Positions 32,725-42,682 of a stretch of 64,000 nucleotides of DNA are shown here, in pieces. Source of the DNA: Sphingomonas sp. (GTDB taxonomy: Bacteria; Pseudomonadota; Alphaproteobacteria; Sphingomonadales; Sphingomonadaceae); the NCBI GenBank assembly GCA_017418975.1, contig JAFOMG010000030.1:1-64000 (forward strand), given 5' to 3'. Under the pieces are notes generated by a model. It worked only from the letters and a program-made list of their open reading frames with translations, was not told where the DNA came from and made no database searches. Each line of letters begins with the position of its first letter. The first letter of the stretch is position 1. The position numbers and the translations under genes were made by a program.

Positions 32725-34227
32725 ATGCAATTCAACGAACTCGGTCTCTCGGAGACCGTTCTCGCCGCGCTTGCCGCCAAGGGCTATAGCGAGGCGACGC
32801 CGATCCAGGCCAAGGCGATCCCGTCGCTCCTCGAAGGACGCGACCTGCTCGGCATCGCCCAGACCGGCACCGGCAAGACCGCCGCCTTCATGCTCCCCTC
32901 GATCGACCGGCTGGTCGCATCGGGCAAGCGCGCCCAGCCGCGCGGCTGCCGCATGCTCGTGCTCGCCCCCACCCGCGAACTGGCCAGCCAGATCGCCGAC
33001 CAGGCGCGCCACTATGCCAAGGGCACCCGCCTCACCGTCGCCACCATCTTCGGCGGCACCTCGATTCACAAGAACAAGACCGACCTCGCCAAGGGCGTCG
33101 ACATCCTCGTCGCCACGCCGGGCCGCCTCGTCGACCTGATGGACCAATGCTATGCGATCCTGATGGGCCTCGAGATCTTCGTGCTCGACGAGGCCGACCA
33201 GATGATGGACCTGGGCTTCATCCACGCGCTCAAGCGCATTGTCCGCGAGCTGCCCGCCAAGCGCCAGTCGCTGTTCTTCTCGGCGACCATGCCGAAGACG
33301 ATCCGCGAACTCGCCGGCCAGTTCATCAAGGAACCGGTGGAAGTGAAGGTCACGCCCGAGGCGACCACCGCCGAGCGCGTCGAGCAGCGCGTCACCTTCG
33401 TTCAGCAGGCCGAGAAGCAGGCGCTGCTGACGATGATGCTCAAGGAGATCGAGATCGATCGCGCGCTGGTGTTCACTCGCACCAAGCACGGCGCCGACCG
33501 CGTCGTCCGCCTGCTGGCGGGCAATGGCGTCGCCGCCAACGCGATCCATGGCAACAAGAGCCAGCCGCAGCGCGAGCGCGCGCTCGGCGAGTTCCGCGCG
33601 GGCAAGGTGAAGATCCTGGTCGCCACCGACATCGCGGCGCGCGGCATCGACGTGTCGGGCGTGAGCCATGTCTTCAACTTCGAGCTGCCGAACGTGGCGG
33701 ACCAATATGTCCACCGCATCGGCCGCACCGCGCGCGCCGGCAATGACGGCGTGGCGATCAGCTTCTGCGCCGAGGACGAGCGCCCCTATCTGCGCGACAT
33801 CGAGCGGCTGATCCGCCAGAAGCTCGCGGTGGTGCCGCTGCCCGAGGGCTTCGTCGCCGCGGCCGAGAAGATCAAGTCGAGCCGCGTCAACGTGCCGCAG
33901 AGCCGCGACCAGCAGAACGGCGCCCGTGGCCGCGAGATGCAGCGCGACGGCCGCCGTCCGGGCCAGCCGCAGCGTGGCCGCCCGGGCCAGCGCGACGACC
34001 GCGCGCGTGGCGACCAGCCCCGCCGCGACGGCCATGCGCCGCGGCCCGAGGCCGCCGGCGCCGCTGCGGGCGAGCCGCGCCCGCGCCGCTTCGACGCGCC
34101 GCAAGGCGAGCAGCCCCGCAACTATGCGCGTCCCAAGCGCAAGTGGCAGCCCCGGCCGACCGGCAGCGGCGGCGGCCAGCGTCAGGGCCAGGGCGGCGGC
34201 CGTCAGGGCGGCAATCGCGGACGCTAA
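32725..34227 (+). CDS. DEAD-box RNA helicase (RhlE-like)
   Basis: 500 residues. All the DEAD-box motifs are seen: Q motif (ATPIQAKAIP), motif I AQTGTGKT, Ia PTRELA, II DEAD (VLDEADQMMD), III SAT, V and VI (ARGIDVSG, HRIGRTAR). The C-terminal 110 residues are low-complexity, rich in Arg, Gly, Gln and Pro, and likely bind RNA non-specifically. It resembles the RhlE group that acts in ribosome assembly, RNA decay and cold adaptation. The stop overlaps that of the convergent hydrolase by 3 bases. Confidence 0.95.
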   Translation: MQFNELGLSETVLAALAAKGYSEATPIQAKAIPSLLEGRDLLGIAQTGTGKTAAFMLPSIDRLVASGKRAQPRGCRMLVLAPTRELASQIADQARHYAKGTRLTVATIFGGTSIHKNKTDLAKGVDILVATPGRLVDLMDQCYAILMGLEIFVLDEADQMMDLGFIHALKRIVRELPAKRQSLFFSATMPKTIRELAGQFIKEPVEVKVTPEATTAERVEQRVTFVQQAEKQALLTMMLKEIEIDRALVFTRTKHGADRVVRLLAGNGVAANAIHGNKSQPQRERALGEFRAGKVKILVATDIAARGIDVSGVSHVFNFELPNVADQYVHRIGRTARAGNDGVAISFCAEDERPYLRDIERLIRQKLAVVPLPEGFVAAAEKIKSSRVNVPQSRDQQNGARGREMQRDGRRPGQPQRGRPGQRDDRARGDQPRRDGHAPRPEAAGAAAGEPRPRRFDAPQGEQPRNYARPKRKWQPRPTGSGGGQRQGQGGGRQGGNRGR

Positions 34228-35168
34228 CGCACGAGGAGATAGTCGCCGACAGCGTCGAACAGCGCCTGTCGGCGATTCTCCAGGTGCATCCGGTGCGCGC
34301 CGTCCGCGAGCGTGACGCGGCGCGCGCCGCCCGGCACGCCGGTCAGCCGGCCCGCCAGCCACGCCACGTCCGCGTCGCCCGCCAGCGGGTCCCAGGCGCC
34401 GCGCACGATCAGGGTCGGCGCGCGCACCACGCCGGGATCATAGGGAAAGCGCCCCGACCAGGCGTCGCGGAAATCGGCGTCCGGGCCGCTCGGCACCATC
34501 ACGCCCGCCGGATCTCGCGCCACGCCTCCCGAATCGCTGGCGAGATAGGCGGCTGCCCAGGCGTCGAAGCGCGCGGGGGCGATCGGCGAGCCCTGGTCTT
34601 CGGGCACGCCCGACTGGAAGCTACGCCACTGATCCTCACGCGTGACGAGATATGCGCCCCCGGCCGGCGCGGGGCCGCCACCGGCCTGCCGTTCCCCGAT
34701 CGGGCCGAACAGCACCAGCCGCTCGACCGTCTCGGGCCATGCCCCGGCGAAGATGCCGGCGGGGATCGTTCCCCAGCTATGCGCGATCACCAGGAGCTTC
34801 GCGCCGCCGCGCCGTGCCCGGATATGCGCGGCGACGCGGGCGATCTGCGCCGCCGCCGCTTCCGCCCGGCCATAGGGCAGGTCCCCCCGCATCGCCGCCG
34901 GCCGTTCCGATCCGCCATAGCCGGCGAGGTCGAACGCCCAGACATCGAAGCCCCGCGCTTGCAGATCGTCCATCCACGACCACCCGTCGATCCGCCATCC
35001 GACCGACAGCGCCGATGGAAAGGTGGCGCCGTGGACATAGAGCACCGGCGCCCCGGGCCCGGCCAGGCGGCGAACGAGCAATGCCGGCATGGCAGCATCG
35101 CCAGCGAGAGTGGTCACTTCCCCGGCATGCGCGGCTTCGTGGGGGGCGGCGAGAATCGGTTCGGGCAT
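34224..35168 (-). CDS. Alpha/beta hydrolase
   Basis: 314 residues with the Ser nucleophile S131 in AHSWGT, an oxyanion VHGATFPSALS motif, and the catalytic His in LADGAHRMHLE near the C-terminus; D257-region sequence WDPLAGDADV may supply the acid. No signal peptide. The family is broad, and substrate prediction is not possible. The ATG has GAGGAACC upstream. Confidence 0.88.
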   Translation of the reverse strand: MPEPILAAPHEAAHAGEVTTLAGDAAMPALLVRRLAGPGAPVLYVHGATFPSALSVGWRIDGWSWMDDLQARGFDVWAFDLAGYGGSERPAAMRGDLPYGRAEAAAAQIARVAAHIRARRGGAKLLVIAHSWGTIPAGIFAGAWPETVERLVLFGPIGERQAGGGPAPAGGAYLVTREDQWRSFQSGVPEDQGSPIAPARFDAWAAAYLASDSGGVARDPAGVMVPSGPDADFRDAWSGRFPYDPGVVRAPTLIVRGAWDPLAGDADVAWLAGRLTGVPGGARRVTLADGAHRMHLENRRQALFDAVGDYLLVR

Positions 35169-35236
35169 CGGTTCCTCCAGTCGGTCCGCCGGATGCGGCC
35201 GATCGGAGAAGCGATGCTTCGGCCCTTATCGAAGCT

Positions 35237-36151
35237 TCACCGCCACCGCGCGCGGATCGCCGCATCCTCGCGGCCGGCGATCAGCCGAATCGCGCGGTCG
35301 GCGCCTTCCCTGCCCTCGGACGCCCCGGCGCGCGCGGCCGCATGGTACAGTTCCAGCGCCTTCTCATACTGGCCGGCCTGCTCGGCGCAGAGGCCCAGGT
35401 CGAAGCTGATCGAGGGATGGTTCGGCACTTCCGGCGCCAGGGCCGCCCAGCCGGCGCACGCGCCGCGCACATCGCGCTTGGTCAGCTTCACCAGGTCCTT
35501 GAAGCGCTTCGCCTGATCCTTGGCCATGCCCTTGTCGCTCTCGCGCACGCGGATGGAATAGGTCGAGAGGGTCGGCGCGATGTCGCCGCGCACCGAATAG
35601 CCGAGGTTGCGGATCGCATCGGCGATCACTTCCTCCACCGGCGCCGGGCGCTCCTCCCTGCCCTCGCACCAGCTGCTTTCCTGCGTGAAGGGCTTCGTCA
35701 CCGAATAGACGATCCGCCCGTCGCGATTGCGCACCAGCCGCAGATCCGCCTTCACGCTGACGATGCGGCGGCGGCAGCGCACCTCCACCTCCTCCTCGCG
35801 GACGCACTTCTTCTGGTTGGCGCTGTCCTTCTCGACGCAGCGCTTCTCCCGCCGTCGGTACGGTGATTCGTCGACGCCCGTCGCCACGCCGCCGGTGAGC
35901 GCGCCCTCGGCGTTGTTCCGCCCGGCGCGGCCGCCCATCAAGTCGAAATGCGTGCCCGACAGCCCCTGCTCGATCGCCCGGGCCAGCGCCTCGCCATCCT
36001 GCCCCTCGATACGCTCGATCGCGACCGAGCGGAGCAGGCTCGCCTCGCGGTTCGGCGCGGCGAGCTCGCCGCGGATCTCCAGCACCTCGGCATGCGCGAT
36101 CCCGGCACACAGGCCGGCGACGGCGATGCCGCCAAGAATCCGCTTGTTCAC
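35237..36151 (-). CDS. Secreted hypothetical protein, Cys/Arg-rich, TPR-like C-terminus
   Basis: 304 residues from the GTG at 36149-36151, which follows GGGGGAAGGTGAA and yields a signal peptide ending GIAHA. The central part (about 95-130) is packed with Arg, Lys, Glu and three Cys (KRCVEKDSANQKKCVREE). The C-terminal 70 residues look like one or two TPR units (DLGLCAEQAGQYEKALELYHAAARAG). I do not recognise the family. It is divergent from the ATP synthase operon, with 265 bases between. Confidence 0.8.
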   Translation of the reverse strand: MNKRILGGIAVAGLCAGIAHAEVLEIRGELAAPNREASLLRSVAIERIEGQDGEALARAIEQGLSGTHFDLMGGRAGRNNAEGALTGGVATGVDESPYRRREKRCVEKDSANQKKCVREEEVEVRCRRRIVSVKADLRLVRNRDGRIVYSVTKPFTQESSWCEGREERPAPVEEVIADAIRNLGYSVRGDIAPTLSTYSIRVRESDKGMAKDQAKRFKDLVKLTKRDVRGACAGWAALAPEVPNHPSISFDLGLCAEQAGQYEKALELYHAAARAGASEGREGADRAIRLIAGREDAAIRARWR

Positions 36152-36416
36152 TTCACCTTCCCCCAAAAGGTCGTCGCGGGCACCGTTTACCACACGAAAC
36201 GATTCGGTACATGCCCGTGGCGGCCCCGGTTCCGGGAGTCGTTCGTGGCACGCGAATCGGACTCGGGTTGCATCCCCGTGACACCGATGCTAACCGCGCC
36301 GCGACCCATAGGGGGCCGTATGGGGCAGCCGTCAGAGTAATACTTTGATGGAGCCGGAAATCGGCCCCCAATTCATATGGGGCTGAAACCCGAACCTCCG
36401 AGAGGAACCCGATCGC

Positions 36417-36971
36417 GTGGAGAATTCCGCCGGTATCCAGGCAAGCCTAAGCGGACGCTACGCTACCGCCCTGTTCGAGCTCGCGCGTGATTCGAAGGCC
36501 CTGGCCAAGGTCGAGGACAGCCTCGGCACCGCTGCCAAGGCGCTTGCCGAATCGAGCGACTTCAAGGCGCTGACCGCCAGCCCGCTGGTTTCGCGCGCCG
36601 ACGCCGCCAAGGCGGTCGCCGCCGTCGCGACGAGCCTGAAGCTCGATGCCACCACCACCAGCTTCCTGGGCGTGCTCGCGCAGAACCGCCGGCTGAACCA
36701 GCTGCCCGCGGTGATCCGCGCCTTCCGCCAGCTGGCCGCCGCGCATCGCGGCGAGACCACGGCCGAGGTCACCTCCGCCCATCCGCTCTCCGCCGCTCAG
36801 GTCGACGCGCTCAAGCAGCAGCTGCGCGCCCGCATCGGCCGGGAAGTGGCCATCGACCTCTCGGTCGACCCCTCGCTCCTTGGCGGGCTGGTCGTGAAGA
36901 TCGGCAGCCAGATGATCGACAGCTCGATCAAGACCCGACTCAATTCCCTCGCGCACGCGATGAAAGGCTGA
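36417..36971 (+). CDS. atpH: ATP synthase F1 subunit delta
   Basis: 184 residues. Delta links F1 to the peripheral stalk. Typical features are SGRYATALFELA at the N-terminus, NRRLNQLPAVIRAFRQL in the middle and the C-terminal DPSLLGGLVVKIGSQMIDSSIKTRLNSL. The start is GTG at 36417 with AGAGGAACC upstream. It heads the F1 operon; the F0 genes are elsewhere, as is normal in alphaproteobacteria. Confidence 0.95.
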   Translation: MENSAGIQASLSGRYATALFELARDSKALAKVEDSLGTAAKALAESSDFKALTASPLVSRADAAKAVAAVATSLKLDATTTSFLGVLAQNRRLNQLPAVIRAFRQLAAAHRGETTAEVTSAHPLSAAQVDALKQQLRARIGREVAIDLSVDPSLLGGLVVKIGSQMIDSSIKTRLNSLAHAMKG

Positions 36972-36981
36972 AGGCTAAGAC

Positions 36982-38511
<1,530 letters not shown>

Positions 38512-38521
38512 TCGCCAGCCG

Positions 38522-39139
38522 ATGGCCGACCACTCCCTCCTCGCATGGACGCTGCTCAGCGTCGGCCTCGTGCTGACGCCGGGGCCGGACACCATGCTCG
38601 TCGCGGGTCACGCGGCGCGAGGAGGCGTGCGGGCCGGCCTGGCGGCGGTCTCGGGCGTGGTGCTGGGCGGGCTGTGGTACATGGCGCTGTGCGGCTTCGG
38701 CTTCCTCGCCGTGCTGTCGGTCTTCCCGGCGCTGTTCACGGTGGTGAAGACCGCCGGCGCGATCTATCTGGCCTGGCTCGGCTTCAAGCTGATCCGCGGT
38801 GCGATCAAGCCGGCTCCCGCCACCGCCGAGGCGCCCGCGCTGGGCAAGCCCTTCTGGCAGGGGCTGCTCACCACCGCGCTCAATCCCAAGGTCGCGCTGT
38901 TCTTCCTCGCCATCCTGCCGCAGTTCGTCGGCACCGGCCCTGACGCCCCGCTCAAGGGCGCGCTGCTGATCGCGGTGCCCTATGTGCTCGGCGGCTTCTG
39001 GCTCGCCGGCATCAGCTTCGTCGCCGCCCGTGCGGGCCGCGCCGCGAAGCAGAGCAGCGCGATGCGCTGGATCGAGGGCGTTCTCGGCGTCGCATTTGTT
39101 GGTCTCGCGGGCCGTCTGGCCCTTGCTCGGAATTCGTAA
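38522..39139 (+). CDS. LysE/RhtB-family amino-acid exporter inserted in the atp operon
   Basis: 205 residues with five to six hydrophobic segments and the family N-terminus LTPGPDTMLVAGHAARGGVRAGLAAVSGVVLG, plus LLTTALNPKVALFFLAILPQFV. LysE proteins export amino acids or related compounds. The gene is wedged between atpA and atpG on the same strand: 10 bases after atpA, and its TAA abuts the atpG ATG (39137-39140). It must be co-transcribed and probably translationally coupled with the ATP synthase genes. No family role in ATP synthesis is known to me. Confidence 0.93.
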   Translation: MADHSLLAWTLLSVGLVLTPGPDTMLVAGHAARGGVRAGLAAVSGVVLGGLWYMALCGFGFLAVLSVFPALFTVVKTAGAIYLAWLGFKLIRGAIKPAPATAEAPALGKPFWQGLLTTALNPKVALFFLAILPQFVGTGPDAPLKGALLIAVPYVLGGFWLAGISFVAARAGRAAKQSSAMRWIEGVLGVAFVGLAGRLALARNS

Positions 39140-40021
39140 ATGGCAAGTTTGAAGGCCCTCAAGATCCGCATCGGCTCGGTGAAGTCGACGCAGAAGATCA
39201 CCAAGGCGATGAAGATGGTCGCCGCCGCCAAGCTGCGCCGCGCGCAGGAAGCGGCCGAGGCCGGGCGCCCCTATGCCCAGCGTCTCGAAGCCGTCGTCGC
39301 CAGCCTGGCCGGCAAGGTGACGGTGAGCGAGAGCTCGCCCAAGCTGCTCGCCGGCACCGGCAAGGACCAGGTCCACCTGCTCGTCGTCGCCACCAGCGAC
39401 AAGGGCCTGGCCGGCGCGTTCAACACCAACATCGCCCGCCTGGCCCGCCGCCATGCGCAGGAGCTGGTGGCGCAGGGCAAGACGGTGAAGATCTACACGA
39501 TCGGCCGCAAGGGCCGCGCCGTGCTCAACCGCCAGTTCCCGAAGGACATCGTCCACTCGATCGAGCCGGGCGACCTGGGCAAGCTGGGCTTCGCCGATGC
39601 CCGCGGCTATGCCGACGACCTGATCGCGCGCTTCGAGGCGGGCGAGTTCGACGTGGCGACGCTGTTCTACTCCACCTTCAAGTCGGTCCTCGCCCAGGAG
39701 CCGACCGCGCAGCAGATCATCCCGGTCGCCGTGCCGGCCGCCGCGGCGGAAACCCCGGGCAGCGGCGCCGCCGTGACTTATGAGCCCGACGAGGAATCGA
39801 TCCTCGCCGACCTGCTGCCGCGCAACGTCGCCATCCAGCTCTACCGCGCGATGCGCGAGAACGCCGCGTCGGAGCAGGGCTCGAAGATGACCGCGATGGA
39901 CAACGCCACGCGCAACGCGGGCGACCTGATCAAGCGCCTCAACACGCTGTACAACCGCCAGCGCCAGGCCGCGATCACCACCGAGCTGGTGGAAATCATT
40001 TCGGGCGCCGAAGCGCTCTAA
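39140..40021 (+). CDS. atpG: ATP synthase F1 subunit gamma
   Basis: 293 residues. It forms the rotor shaft: the N-terminal coiled coil (LKALKIRIGSVKSTQKITKAMKMVAAAKLR) and C-terminal coiled coil (MTAMDNATRNAGDLIKRLNTLYNRQRQAAITTELVEIISGAEAL) are both intact. No ribosome site of its own other than inside the LysE end, so coupling with LysE translation is likely. Confidence 0.97.
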   Translation: MASLKALKIRIGSVKSTQKITKAMKMVAAAKLRRAQEAAEAGRPYAQRLEAVVASLAGKVTVSESSPKLLAGTGKDQVHLLVVATSDKGLAGAFNTNIARLARRHAQELVAQGKTVKIYTIGRKGRAVLNRQFPKDIVHSIEPGDLGKLGFADARGYADDLIARFEAGEFDVATLFYSTFKSVLAQEPTAQQIIPVAVPAAAAETPGSGAAVTYEPDEESILADLLPRNVAIQLYRAMRENAASEQGSKMTAMDNATRNAGDLIKRLNTLYNRQRQAAITTELVEIISGAEAL

Positions 40022-40045
40022 GACCGTTCGAACGAGGAAACAGCA

Positions 40046-41572
40046 ATGGCAACCGAAGCTCCGATCGCAGAGAAGCCCGCCCGCAAGCCGCGCGCGACCA
40101 AGCCGAAGGCGGATGCCGCCGGCACTCTGCCGACCACCACCAACAATGTCGGCCGCATCAGCCAGGTGATCGGCGCCGTCGTCGATGTCGCGTTCGAAGG
40201 CGCGCTGCCGGCGATCCTTTCGGCGCTCGAGACCGACAATAACGGCAACAAGCTCGTCCTCGAGGTCGCGCAGCATCTCGGCGAGAACACCGTCCGCACG
40301 ATCGCGATGGACTCGACCGAGGGCCTGACCCGTGGGCAGACCGTCACCGACACCGGCAGCCAGATCCAGGTCCCGGTCGGTCCGGCCACGCTCGGCCGCA
40401 TCCTCAACGTCGTCGGCGAGCCGATCGACGAGCGCGGCCCTGTGGCCACCGACCTGCGCGCGCCGATCCACGCCGAGGCCCCGCTCTTCATCGACCAGTC
40501 GACCGAGAGCGCGATCCTCGTCACCGGCATCAAGGTGATCGACCTGCTCGCTCCCTATGCGAAGGGCGGCAAGATCGGCCTGTTCGGCGGCGCCGGCGTG
40601 GGCAAGACCGTGCTCATCCAGGAGCTGATCAACAACATCGCCAAGGGCCATGGCGGCACCTCGGTGTTCGCCGGCGTGGGCGAGCGCACCCGTGAGGGCA
40701 ACGACCTCTATCACGAGTTCCTCGATGCGGGCGTCATCGCCAAGGACGCCGACGGCAACGCCATCTCGGACGGCTCGAAGGTCGCCCTGGTCTATGGCCA
40801 GATGAACGAGCCGCCGGGCGCCCGTGCCCGCGTCGCGCTGTCGGGCCTGACGATCGCCGAATATTTCCGCGACGTCGAAGGCCAGGACGTGCTGTTCTTC
40901 GTCGACAACATCTTCCGCTTCACCCAGGCGGGCGCCGAGGTGTCGGCGCTGCTCGGCCGCATTCCGTCGGCCGTGGGCTATCAGCCGACCCTGTCGACCG
41001 ACATGGGCGCGCTGCAGGAGCGCATCACCTCGACCAACAAGGGCTCGATCACCTCGGTGCAGGCCGTGTACGTCCCCGCGGACGATCTTACCGACCCGGC
41101 GCCGGCGACGTCGTTCGCCCACCTCGACGCGACGACCGTGCTCAACCGCGCGATCTCGGAGCTCGGCATCTATCCGGCGGTGGACCCGCTGGACTCGACC
41201 AGCCGCGTGCTCGAGCCGCGCGTCGTCGGCCAGGAGCATTACGAGACCGCCCGCGCGGTCCAGTCGATCCTGCAGAAGTACAAGTCGCTGCAGGACATCA
41301 TCGCCATCCTCGGCATGGACGAGCTCTCGGAAGAGGACAAGCTGACCGTCTCGCGCGCCCGCAAGATCCAGCGCTTCCTCTCTCAGCCCTTCCACGTCGC
41401 CGAAGTGTTCACCGGCATCCCGGGTGCGTTCGTGCAGATCGAGGACACCATCAAGTCGTTCAAGGCGGTGGTGAACGGCGAATATGACCATCTGCCGGAA
41501 GCGGCCTTCTACATGGTCGGCGGCATCGACGATGCCATCGCCAAGGGCAAGAAGCTGGCCGAAGAGGCGTAA
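40046..41572 (+). CDS. atpD: ATP synthase F1 subunit beta
   Basis: 508 residues, the catalytic subunit. Walker A GGAGVGKTVL and the catalytic GERTREGNDLYHEF are present. Relative to most beta subunits it has an N-terminal extension of about 35 residues rich in Ala, Pro, Lys and Thr before GRISQVIGAVVDVAF. GAGGAAACAGC precedes the ATG. The downstream atpC is separated by an unusual 207-base gap. Confidence 0.97.
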   Translation: MATEAPIAEKPARKPRATKPKADAAGTLPTTTNNVGRISQVIGAVVDVAFEGALPAILSALETDNNGNKLVLEVAQHLGENTVRTIAMDSTEGLTRGQTVTDTGSQIQVPVGPATLGRILNVVGEPIDERGPVATDLRAPIHAEAPLFIDQSTESAILVTGIKVIDLLAPYAKGGKIGLFGGAGVGKTVLIQELINNIAKGHGGTSVFAGVGERTREGNDLYHEFLDAGVIAKDADGNAISDGSKVALVYGQMNEPPGARARVALSGLTIAEYFRDVEGQDVLFFVDNIFRFTQAGAEVSALLGRIPSAVGYQPTLSTDMGALQERITSTNKGSITSVQAVYVPADDLTDPAPATSFAHLDATTVLNRAISELGIYPAVDPLDSTSRVLEPRVVGQEHYETARAVQSILQKYKSLQDIIAILGMDELSEEDKLTVSRARKIQRFLSQPFHVAEVFTGIPGAFVQIEDTIKSFKAVVNGEYDHLPEAAFYMVGGIDDAIAKGKKLAEEA

Positions 41573-41580
41573 GAAGAACA

Positions 41581-41770
41581 CCTCCCTCTCTCCGCTTGCG
41601 GGGAGAGGGCCGGGGAGAGGGGCCTGAACTCCAGGCGCACCGCTCTCCCCCTCTCCCCAGCCAGTTTGGGATTGGCTGGGGTGGTGACAGCCCCCGGCTG
41701 TCTCCAGATCATGCCGGGGGCATGATCGACCCGTCCAATCCCAAACTCCCCTGAAGGGGAGAGGGAGTAA
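41581..41770. repeat. Inverted-repeat element between atpD and atpC
   Basis: Bases 41663-41675 (AGTTTGGGATTGG) and 41735-41747 are exact reverse complements; smaller palindromes lie between them (CAGCCCCCGGCTG, ATGCCGGGGGCAT) and CTCCCC/GGGGAG-rich hairpins flank them (41581-41622 and 41748-41768). The whole stretch looks like a mobile REP-like element dropped into the operon. It must be read through for atpC expression unless atpC has its own promoter. Confidence 0.75.
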
Positions 41771-41779
41771 GGTAAGAAA

Positions 41780-42037
41780 ATGAGCCTGCACTTCGAACTC
41801 GTCACCCCCGAAAAGCTCCTCCGCTCGGAGGAAGTGCACATGGTCGTCGTCCCCGGCACCGAGGGCGATTTCGGCGTGCTCGAAGGCCATGCCCCGCTGA
41901 TGTCGACCATCCGCGACGGCAATCTCGAAATCTACAGGGCCGGCGCCACTACGCCCGAGACGATCCGCATCGAAGGCGGCTTCGCGGAAGTGAACGAGAA
42001 GGGCCTGACGGTCCTCGCCGAGAAGGCCGAAGGCTGA
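41780..42037 (+). CDS. atpC: ATP synthase F1 subunit epsilon, short form
   Basis: 85 residues. The N-terminal beta-sandwich domain is complete (LHFELVTPEKLLRSEEVHMVVVPGTEGDFGVLEGHAPLMS, then RIEGGFAEVNEKGLTVLAEKAE), but the C-terminal two-helix domain that inhibits ATP hydrolysis in most bacteria is missing. The stop is natural, not a frameshift as far as I can see. Short epsilon subunits occur in sphingomonads and relatives, where the zeta subunit can take over inhibition. Confidence 0.95.
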   Translation: MSLHFELVTPEKLLRSEEVHMVVVPGTEGDFGVLEGHAPLMSTIRDGNLEIYRAGATTPETIRIEGGFAEVNEKGLTVLAEKAEG

Positions 42038-42048
42038 ATCGCGAGAGA

Positions 42049-42073
42049 AGCCGGCGGATCGAACCCGCCGGCT
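42049..42073 (+). terminator. Candidate end of the atp operon (hairpin)
   Basis: AGCCGGCGG-ATCGAAC-CCGCCGGCT forms a perfect 9-bp stem 11 bases after the atpC stop. There is no T-run after it, so it is at best a weak intrinsic terminator or a 3'-end stabiliser. Confidence 0.45.
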
Positions 42074-42074
42074 C

Positions 42075-42151
42075 CGTCATCCCGGTGAAAGCCGGGATCC
42101 CCGGGGAAGCTCTCGTCCCGCCTCTCGCGGCCTGAGATCCCGGCTTTCGCT
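42075..42151. repeat. REP-like inverted pair
   Basis: TGAAAGCCGGGATC (42086-42099) and GATCCCGGCTTTCG (42135-42148) are inverted, with 13 of 14 pairs matching. The left part also forms CATCCCGG-TGAAAG-CCGGGATC. It lies at the convergent ends of atpC and the DUF6265 gene. Confidence 0.65.
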
Positions 42152-42154
42152 GTG

Positions 42155-42598
42155 CTACCGGCTCACCCGCCGATAGGCCCAGCGCATCGGCTTGCCGCCA
42201 TCGGCCAGCGAAATCTCCGCCATCAGCATCTCGCCCTCGCGCCAGTAGCGGATGCGCTGCGGGTAATCATGCGCCGCGTTGACGAAGGTGATGCCCTGCG
42301 CCGCCGCATCCCCGGGCGACGCCCGGAAATCGGTCGCGGCCTGCCCCGCCGGCTCGGCGTGGAAGACGAACCCGCCCGCATCGCCGCTGATCCGCATCGG
42401 CTCGCGCCGCTCGCCCTTCGCGCTGGTCGTGACGGTGACGCCGCGCATCACCTGGTCCGGCCCTATCGGCTCCCAGGTCTCGCAGGTCGTGCGGCCGCCC
42501 CGCGGCTCGGTGCACCATTTGCCGACCAGCCAGCCGAACGGCATTTCCTGCGGGCCGGCCAGGCCCAGTCCGGCGAGCAGCATGATGTTGGCGATCAT
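42155..42598 (-). CDS. DUF6265 family protein, secreted
   Basis: 147 residues. A short hydrophobic N-terminus (MIANIMLLAGLGLAGP) is probably a signal peptide, followed by FGWLVGKWCTEPRGGRTTCETWEPIGPDQVMRG and the C-terminal ITFVNAAHDYPQRIRYWREGEMLMAEISL typical of DUF6265, a lipocalin-like fold family. The ATG at 42596-42598 follows GGGAGGA. The longer frame to 43375 is antisense to the AraC-type gene and is not real. Function unknown. Confidence 0.85.
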   Translation of the reverse strand: MIANIMLLAGLGLAGPQEMPFGWLVGKWCTEPRGGRTTCETWEPIGPDQVMRGVTVTTSAKGERREPMRISGDAGGFVFHAEPAGQAATDFRASPGDAAAQGITFVNAAHDYPQRIRYWREGEMLMAEISLADGGKPMRWAYRRVSR

Positions 42599-42682
42599 CT
42601 CGAGTCCTCCCTGTTCCGCGTGGCGCGATACGCCGCGCCGCCGCCGCTGGCTTGAACCGACGCGACATGCGAGGCTGGCGCG

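Noticed and set aside
36152..36416. Promoter of the atp operon
   Set aside because: The 265-base gap must hold it, but no convincing -35/-10 pair stands out, so no coordinates are given.
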